A stretch of DNA of 64,000 nt from Pollenia angustigena (Eukaryota; Arthropoda; Insecta; Diptera; Polleniidae). The position numbers were made by a program, and so were the translations under genes. Location of the stretch: the NCBI GenBank assembly GCA_930367215.1, contig OV884060.1:179687253-179751252 (forward strand), given 5' to 3'. The notes under the pieces are model-generated. The model was given only the letters and a program-made list of their open reading frames with translations, had not been told where the DNA came from and made no database searches. Of the stretch, positions 62,801 to 64,000 are shown piece by piece. Every line of letters begins with the position of its first letter. Within the stretch, counting starts at the first letter, position 1.

Positions 62801-64000
62801 GAAAAGCAACTTTTAAAGAATCTGGAAGAAAAATTCTATTTGAATAGAAGTGCATATGCAGTAGAGATAAATCTTCCTTTGAAAACCTTGGCGGCCGATG
62901 CGCAACAAAAACAAAAGGGCAAGAAATCTCTTGGTAACAATGCATCGGCTAACGGTTCAAATGAAACTGATATTGCTGTGATTACAACATTGTCCAGCTT
63001 AACTTTAGACCAGGAAATGTCTGTTAAATGTTTGGAAGTAAAGAACAATCATTTAATTGCTGAACTTTCACTGCCGGATGGTAAAAATATGATTGATTTA
63101 CTTAAGGAACAACAACTTATTAAGTCACGTGATTTGGACTTTATGCGCAAACTGTTGGAGAAAGAGAAGCCAAATGTTTTGGAATATATTGAATGTGTTG
63201 ATTTGACCTTGGAAGATGAGGACGAAGGTGGTGATGATAAGGCAAAGACAGGAAATAGAAGTAAACCGTCAACTCCTAAGAAAAAGAAAATAAATAACAA
63301 AGACCATGAAGTGGAGAAGAAGACTACATCCACTACTGAAGCTGTTAGTCAAGAGGAAAGAGAAAAAGTTGCCGAGGCACAAGCTGCTTCGGAGAAACCT
63401 AGACCTGCAGAGAAGGCTGAAGTAAAAGCTCCAGAATTTGTGGTGGAAAAACCCAAAGATTTGGCTAAAACTGTGGAAGAACCTAAATCAGTTCAATCCG
63501 CTGAAATACTTGAGTGTATTGTAGAGCCTGCACCTGAGCCCAAACCCGAACCTGAACCTGTTATCAATCCCTATGCTGATATGGAGCATGCTATATTTTC
63601 TCACTGTGATAATCCTGCCCAATTCTTTATACATCCCATGGACAAGGTTAAGGACTTGGAACGTCTACAGGAAAATCTACAAATTGTGTCAAGTTCCCTG
63701 CCTCCTTTAATGCGCATAATTAATGGTGCTTACTGCATTTCCATGTACTCAGTAGATAAACAATGGTATCGTGCCAAAATCCTAGATGCCGAATTGATGG
63801 TGCTGCAATTTATAGATTTTGGTAACGCTGATTGTGTCACTGATACTACAGATCTTAAGGAAATGCTAGTTTTTCCCGATGTCGAGCCTTTGTGCATTCC
63901 CTGCGCTCTGCCTATACGACCAAATGGCACGATCGATTGGCAAGATGCGGCCAATGCAATATTCAACGATTCTTACAACAAGGTATTGGACTATGAGTTT
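34765..64000 (+). CDS. tud: tudor-like multi-Tudor-domain protein, 8 exons, 3' end outside window
   Basis: Spliced CDS joins 34765-35235, 50857-51015, 51121-51657, 58674-58734, 58827-61673, 61734-61980, 62382-62581 and 62652-64000. Every junction is GT/AG and the frame stays open for 1,957 codons, ending on a complete codon at the edge. Tudor-type modules lie near residues 42-175 (divergent), 510-650, 690-830, 1176-1310, 1450-1590 and 1820-1920. Most carry the family hallmarks YRA and DYGN or DFGN. A Q/N/S-rich linker spans about 884-1154. Drosophila Tudor is about 2,500 residues with eleven Tudor domains, so roughly a quarter probably lies beyond the window. Known role of the family: a germ-plasm/nuage scaffold that binds symmetrically dimethylated arginines of Piwi proteins. 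The N-terminal Tudor module without RING, LOTUS, KH or MYND motifs argues against qin, tejas, papi and veneno. Orthology to tud is inferred, not searched. Confidence 0.8.
36631..37886 (+). repeat. apparently identical 628-bp tandem duplication
   Basis: GAGTTAGGTATGAGGAATAT starts at 36631 and again at 37259. The two units look identical by eye across the whole length. The copy at 53882-55345 has only one unit and lacks about 200 bp of it. Confidence 0.9.
37840..38432 (+). pseudogene. C-terminal fragment of a DDE-type transposase (QNKN family)
   Basis: Reads CVPQNKNQINATAIKMFFKQ, then EHSLIQEVDCVHGVIDRYLK and KVMEMLPENF. The layout C-x2-QNKN followed about 30 residues later by an EVDCVHGVI-type block resembles catalytic-domain blocks of a widespread insect transposase group (DxCxxQNKN...HxxxE). 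A stop at about 38184 and a short shift split it into 37890-38186 and 38250-38432. No N-terminus. A paralogue is at 54315-54944. Confidence 0.6.
38756..38940 (+). mobile_element. 5'-truncated LINE insertion with A-rich tail
   Basis: Absent from copy 2 of the host transposon, which reads CTTCAAAACATATACCGG straight through at about 55200-55217. The insert ends GGCCCTATGGGCTCGATTAA...AATAATAAAAAAAAA, like other LINE tails in this window (15670-15728, 50735-50790). Confidence 0.75.
39525..39625. repeat. relative of the 7661-7776 palindromic element
   Basis: Shares GGTTTACAACTCTG, ATATTGCGGT and AATTACAACTCATC. A related GAGTTGAGTTGTAAAC block lies at about 49970-49987. Confidence 0.4.
39916..40128. 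mobile_element. MITE CWGAGCTACCTAAA, copy 2
   Basis: 213 bp, ends CTGAGCTACCTAAATAAG inverted, TTA at 39913-39915 and 40129-40131. The interior shares ATTCTATTGCCAATAC and GATTTTCC-GC-GG-TGGTGTT with copy 1. Confidence 0.85.
40405..40490 (-). repeat. tRNA-like module, foldback left arm
   Basis: Minus strand: A-box-like AGATCGAGTGG, then about 37 nt, then perfect B-box GGTTCGAGCCC (40429-40419). Same module as at 41455-41540. Confidence 0.6.
40995..41080 (-). repeat. tRNA-like module, foldback middle unit
   Basis: B-box GGTTCGAGCCC on the minus strand at 41019-41009. The A-box region reads AGATCAAGTGG, one change from the arm copies. Confidence 0.55.
41455..41540 (+). repeat. tRNA-like module, foldback right arm
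   Basis: AGATCGAGTGG at 41467-41477 and GGTTCGAGCCC at 41515-41525. The 37-nt spacing is within the tRNA range. The T-stem is imperfect, so this is a tRNA-derived sequence and not a tRNA gene. Confidence 0.6.
41671..42437. other. interval without recognised gene
   Basis: Short ORF 42155-42373 only; a pair of TGTAACATTTTCTAATGTTA palindromes near 41725-41755. Nothing else supported. Confidence 0.35.
42713..43420 (+). repeat. degenerate tandem repeat, about 305-320 bp, 2.3 units
   Basis: GCGGCATGATAGCAAAG and neighbouring AAATTCGCGAAAAATTGC blocks recur near 42740, 43055 and 43376. Confidence 0.75.
43614..43766 (+). repeat. copia 5' LTR
   Basis: TGTAGAAATAAGTTAC to CATCAATTGACAATA. Identical to the 3' LTR except one G/A difference at 43681. 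Preceded by ATACT. Confidence 0.95.
43767..43780 (+). promoter_or_regulatory. copia primer-binding site
   Basis: GGTTATGGGCCGT directly follows the LTR, nearly the Drosophila copia PBS, which pairs with an internal fragment of initiator tRNA-Met. Confidence 0.8.
43846..44481 (+). pseudogene. copia gag, frameshifted at the zinc knuckle
   Basis: Starts MSENRFYGIEKLNQANIYNW and has VLSLCVEDSQLIHILNES, NQHERVTLSSKVHLMRKICS and VLSSLPASYDSLITALEVRP. It runs into a stop because of a run of nine T at 44468-44476 inside the knuckle. The knuckle continues in another frame (CEKSGHLKKDC). Confidence 0.9.
44456..44935 (+). pseudogene. copia knuckle remainder and protease
   Basis: Continues CEKSGHLKKDCHKYQKWC, then WIIDSGASCHIVND (DSG protease motif) and VYYVPDFSSTLLSVRKI. 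Ends at an in-frame TAG (44933). Sequence like pre-integrase (LKNSLYVMQ) continues beyond it, then shifts frame. Confidence 0.9.
45001..46431 (+). pseudogene. copia pre-integrase, integrase and RT start
   Basis: One open frame: HYWHRVLGHHNEGDI, CEICLQGKLSRNPF, DLIHSDVCGAISPA, FVTFIDDHSRYCTVYLL, TIRSDRGGEYIGEN, VPYSPQQNGVAERKNRTL and FGSFCYVHVPKEKRNKF, then a Ser/Glu-rich linker and WVFKKKLNEKGEI. Ends at TAA 46429; RFKARLVAQGF follows in the same frame. Confidence 0.9.
46432..47781 (+). pseudogene. copia reverse transcriptase and RNase H
   Basis: VDD-type RT (DVKTAFLNGDLQETIYMKQP, LKKSLYGLKQAARCW, ILVYVDDMIVAS) then, after an in-frame stop at 46930-46932 near a short ATTATGTCTA duplication, HYLGMEVTQD, SLLYLSVNTRPDITA and the RNase H block WSCRKQSCVSLSTAEAEFIA. 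The natural end is the TAA at 47779. Confidence 0.9.
47786..47820 (+). repeat. (AT)n microsatellite before the copia 3' LTR
   Basis: About 17 AT dinucleotides between the RNase H stop and the purine tract. Confidence 0.9.
47842..47994 (+). repeat. copia 3' LTR
   Basis: Same 153 bp as the 5' LTR with one difference; followed by ATACT. Confidence 0.95.
48290..49018 (-). pseudogene. hAT-type transposase relic (ZBED-like)
   Basis: 48731-49018 reads KMIGLTADNCNVMMGQFSGV and LPNLFVNGCASHNLN, the block seen in domesticated/insect hAT transposases (IGLxxDxxNxMMG...CxxHxL). Downstream on the same strand AAYLCLPKKIDKFMKEII and LHVILRYAQTRWL continue with stops. 5' and C-terminal parts are lost. Confidence 0.7.
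49046..49631. mobile_element. non-autonomous hAT element, 586 bp, TSD CTGTTGTT
   Basis: Ends CAGAGCTGTCAGAT and (inverted) CAGGGTTGTCAGAT. Perfect 8-bp duplication at 49038-49045 and 49632-49639. The interior is dominated by TTTGGCGAT/ATCGCCAAA repeats on both sides. Confidence 0.85.
49640..50072. other. interval without recognised gene
   Basis: Includes a GTTGTAAAC-type block near 49970-49990 related to the 7661-7776 element; otherwise featureless. Confidence 0.35.
50076..50192. mobile_element. 117-bp MITE (CGGCCATTTYCACCAAG ends), TTA TSD
   Basis: CGGCCATTTCCACCAAGTTC at the left is inverted at the right (GAGCTTGGTGAAAATGGCCG). TTA at 50073-50075 and 50193-50195. Confidence 0.8.
50650..50790 (+). 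mobile_element. LINE 3'-tail-like fragment
   Basis: GGCCTATGGGCTTGATTATA followed by AAATAAAAATGAAATGAT resembles the truncated LINE insert at 38756-38940. The left limit is unknown. It lies within 100 bp of the tud exon 2 acceptor. Confidence 0.45.
50857..51015 (+). CDS. tud: tud coding exon 2
   Basis: 159 nt, 53 codons, phase 0 on both sides. The acceptor is ttttgcattttag|TTA and the donor GAA|gtaagt. It encodes LLFPQNPEQLVNIPTMCSQY and continues through the rest of the first Tudor-type module (WKMSQLDDILRMIAHHSVEI). The exon lies 15.6 kb from exon 1 and was recognised from its splice sites and frame. Confidence 0.8.
51121..51657 (+). CDS. tud: tud coding exon 3
   Basis: 537 nt, 179 codons. 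The acceptor follows a pyrimidine tract (ccctgttcag|TTT) after a 105-bp intron. The donor is ATT|gtaagt at 51658, phase 0. It completes the first module (FKFITMKWKEFNIAEFLI) and then enters low-complexity Asn, Ser and Gln/His-rich linker sequence typical of inter-Tudor regions. Confidence 0.85.
51953..52171. mobile_element. 219-bp MITE (GGCCCGTTTTCACAACTTACC ends), TCA TSD
   Basis: GGCCCGTTTTCACAACTTAC at the left is inverted at the right. TCA at 51950-51952 and 52172-52174. Internal AAAGTGTTCCATTATTA/TAATAATGGAACACTTTT arms extend the pairing. Confidence 0.75.
52172..52303. mobile_element. palindromic element (GCCTTATACAA ends)
   Basis: GCCTTATACAA and TTGCATAAGGC at the ends, with inner arms AACTTGAAGGTTTGTTAAAC and GTTTTAACGAACAGTTCAAG. 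Immediately abuts the previous MITE. Confidence 0.55.
52318..52763. mobile_element. inverted-repeat element (AGGTTCATTACAAAACGC ends)
   Basis: AACGCAACAACTCCACT near the left is inverted as AGTGGAGTTGTTGTGTT near the right, with AGGT...ACCT outer matches. About 450 bp. Confidence 0.55.
52916..53173 (+). mobile_element. Helitron-like non-autonomous element, 258 bp
   Basis: Starts TCTATATATATATAAATAAG and ends with GC-rich CGAAGCAGGCAACGGGCCCG then CTA. It is inserted between A and T with no target duplication. Relatives at 40320 and 40922 give the uninterrupted site (AATTATTTTTRTGAAG). TC start, 3' hairpin plus CTRR-like end and A|T insertion are the Helitron hallmarks; the terminal CTRR is imperfect. 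Confidence 0.65.
53230..53330 (-). repeat. tRNA-like module, intron 3 copy
   Basis: Minus strand: AGATTGATTGGG (A-box-like) and GGTTCGAGCCC (B-box, 53255-53245). The B-box is invariant relative to the 40-41 kb copies although the surroundings have diverged. Confidence 0.55.
53882..55345 (+). mobile_element. QNKN-type DNA transposon, copy 2, 4-bp TSD ATAT
   Basis: Ends CGTCAGCTCATTTCTGG and inverted CCTCAGCTCAGAATTGG, with ATAT at 53878-53881 and 55346-55349. 1,464 bp, one unit of the sequence duplicated in copy 1, with an internal deletion at about 54240. Confidence 0.75.
54315..54944 (+). pseudogene. QNKN-family transposase C-terminal fragment, copy 2
   Basis: Reads TLWSDSCVPQNKNQINATAI, EHSLIQEVDCVHGVIDRYLK, then a stop at 54501-54503 and a resumed frame from 54531 (TMPNNKTKLKVMEMLPENFR, LLIFLPRVDKAYYKNLLNIK). 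The WSDSC-x2-QNKN start gives the likely catalytic Asp of a DDE nuclease. The two copies carry different lesions. Confidence 0.6.
55712..55831. mobile_element. 120-bp MITE (CTGCCTATTT ends), TAA TSD
   Basis: CTGCCTATTTTACG and inverted CTGCCTATTTCACTACG, with inner ACAAAACAAAAACAAA arms. TAA at 55709-55711 and 55832-55834. Confidence 0.8.
55835..56273. repeat. AAATTCGAA / GGGGTAAAA repeat, relative of 12.8-13.2 kb
   Basis: TTTGGAAATTCGAATTTTGA then GGGGTAAAAACG and GGGAAAAACGGGAAA match the tract at 12780-13260. Confidence 0.45.
57220..57823. mobile_element. 604-bp MITE (TTTACACATGC ends), TTA TSD
   Basis: Left CCCTGCCTTTACACATGC, right inverted CCTAGCATTTACACATGC. TTA at 57217-57219 and 57824-57826. 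Multiple GTGGCATG/CATGCCAC motifs lie subterminally. Confidence 0.7.
58012..58200. repeat. imperfect inverted repeat with CGCATACGACATCGAG / CTATCGTATGC
   Basis: GCATACGACATCGAG near 58028 pairs loosely with TCATTCGATACGCC and TATCGTATGC near 58165-58192. Probable small MITE, boundaries uncertain. Confidence 0.35.
58674..58734 (+). CDS. tud: tud coding exon 4 (microexon, 61 nt)
   Basis: The acceptor is tttttatttccag|TCG and the donor CAAG|gttaat. It encodes SAPVQPRMPQSIGNLRSMMQ plus one base (phase 1). It is bounded by a 7.0-kb intron upstream and a 92-bp intron downstream. The phase matches exon 5 exactly (G|GT gives Gly). It is supported mainly by frame continuity and splice signals, because the sequence is linker-like. 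Confidence 0.7.
58827..61673 (+). CDS. tud: tud coding exon 5 (three Tudor modules plus Q-rich linker)
   Basis: The largest exon, 2,847 nt, encodes residues 410-1359. The acceptor is ttcttttgaag|GT and the donor CCTG|gtaagt. Tudor cores: VAYIDYGNAELV (about 600), VRHVDFGYEQKV (about 775, where Tyr replaces the usual Asn after DFG), and VHFVDFGNQYTV (about 1260). Each follows a YRA or WYRA motif. Between the second and third lies a CAA/CAG-rich segment giving runs of Gln. The open frame extends 16 codons upstream of the acceptor, so the first in-frame ATG at 58778 is intronic and not a start. Confidence 0.9.
60250..61065 (+). repeat. CAA/CAG-rich Gln/Asn/Ser low-complexity tract inside tud exon 5
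   Basis: Codes for repeated Gln runs interspersed with Asn and Ser. It is the linker between the third and fourth Tudor modules and is likely disordered. Antisense and shifted-frame ORFs here are by-products of the repeat. Confidence 0.8.
61734..61980 (+). CDS. tud: tud coding exon 6
   Basis: 247 nt. The acceptor is ctgcttttttaag|AA after a 60-bp intron and the donor is AAAGT|gtaagt. It completes Glu across the junction and encodes ELRLDLLAGQQIRTKITSIN, then a stretch that looks like the SN-like half of an extended Tudor module (FKIQVPFYGCDNMSHIEM). Exit phase 2. Confidence 0.85.
62382..62581 (+). CDS. tud: tud coding exon 7
   Basis: 200 nt. The acceptor is tttattcacag|A after a 401-bp intron and the donor GAAG|gtaaaa. 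It encodes LLLRPLMPLLKEDLPW and the N-terminal SN-like part of the next extended Tudor module (FNVRVVYVPTPYRLFAQIV). Frame and phase (2 in, 1 out) agree with both neighbours. Confidence 0.85.
62652..64000 (+). CDS. tud: tud coding exon 8 (runs off the window)
   Basis: The acceptor is aaacactttttag|GG. The exon is open to base 64000, which ends a complete codon. It contains two Tudor cores (WYRARI...VNFFDYGNTEPI near 62710-62805 and WYRAKI...LQFIDFGNADCV near 63760-63840). A charged Lys/Glu/Pro-rich linker separates them (about 63190-63560). No stop codon occurs in the window. Confidence 0.9.

Overview
This is AT-rich eukaryotic DNA from a dipteran insect. I infer a higher fly, probably a calyptrate such as a blowfly or house fly. 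The reasons are GT-AG introns, dense fly-type transposons (copia, CR1/Jockey-like, hAT, pogo, a Transib-like element, Helitron-like and many MITEs), and a host gene that looks like Drosophila tudor. Only one host protein-coding gene is well supported.

Host gene. A tudor-like gene (tud) runs on the + strand from the ATG at 34765 past the right edge. I resolve eight coding exons: 34765-35235, 50857-51015, 51121-51657, 58674-58734, 58827-61673, 61734-61980, 62382-62581 and 62652-64000 (open). All junctions are GT/AG and the reading frame is continuous for 1,957 codons, with at least six Tudor-type modules and a long Gln/Asn/Ser-rich linker. Tudor proteins bind methylated Piwi-family proteins in the germline, so a component of the transposon-silencing machinery is itself loaded with transposons. 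Intron 1 (15.6 kb) and intron 3 (7.0 kb) are almost entirely nested mobile DNA.

Left flank (1-13.8 kb). A patchwork of short inverted-repeat elements: several TWA-flanked MITEs, a 1.39-kb hAT-type element with an 8-bp target duplication, a foldback element with an 82-bp GC-rich tandem repeat in its loop, a decayed LINE reverse-transcriptase remnant at 8.7-9.8 kb, and a tRNA-like module near 12.4 kb.

Nested block (13.84-29.78 kb). One copia-type LTR element on the minus strand, with 175-bp LTRs and the target duplication AAAAT, has been split by at least four later insertions. These are a 221-bp MITE in its 3' LTR, a CR1/Jockey-like LINE (+ strand), a second CR1/Jockey-like LINE (minus strand), and a 2.45-kb Transib-like element whose ends read CACAGTG, flanked by CGCTG. 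Removing them leaves about 4.2 kb of copia.

Intron 1 holds three things: a reversed hAT copy split by a transposon with a QNKN-type transposase fragment; a palindromic foldback with three tRNA-like (A-box/B-box) modules; and a TAA-flanked inverted-repeat element with a young but broken copia copy inside it. Intron 3 holds a second nest: a foldback carrying a tRNA-like module contains a Helitron-like insertion and a pogo-like element, and the pogo-like element contains a second QNKN-type transposon.

The most unusual signals are the Transib-like element with RSS-like heptamers, a LINE whose ORF1 and ORF2 share one frame and are separated only by a UAA in a CARYYA readthrough-type context, and the recurrent Pol III-type tRNA-like modules inside foldback elements.
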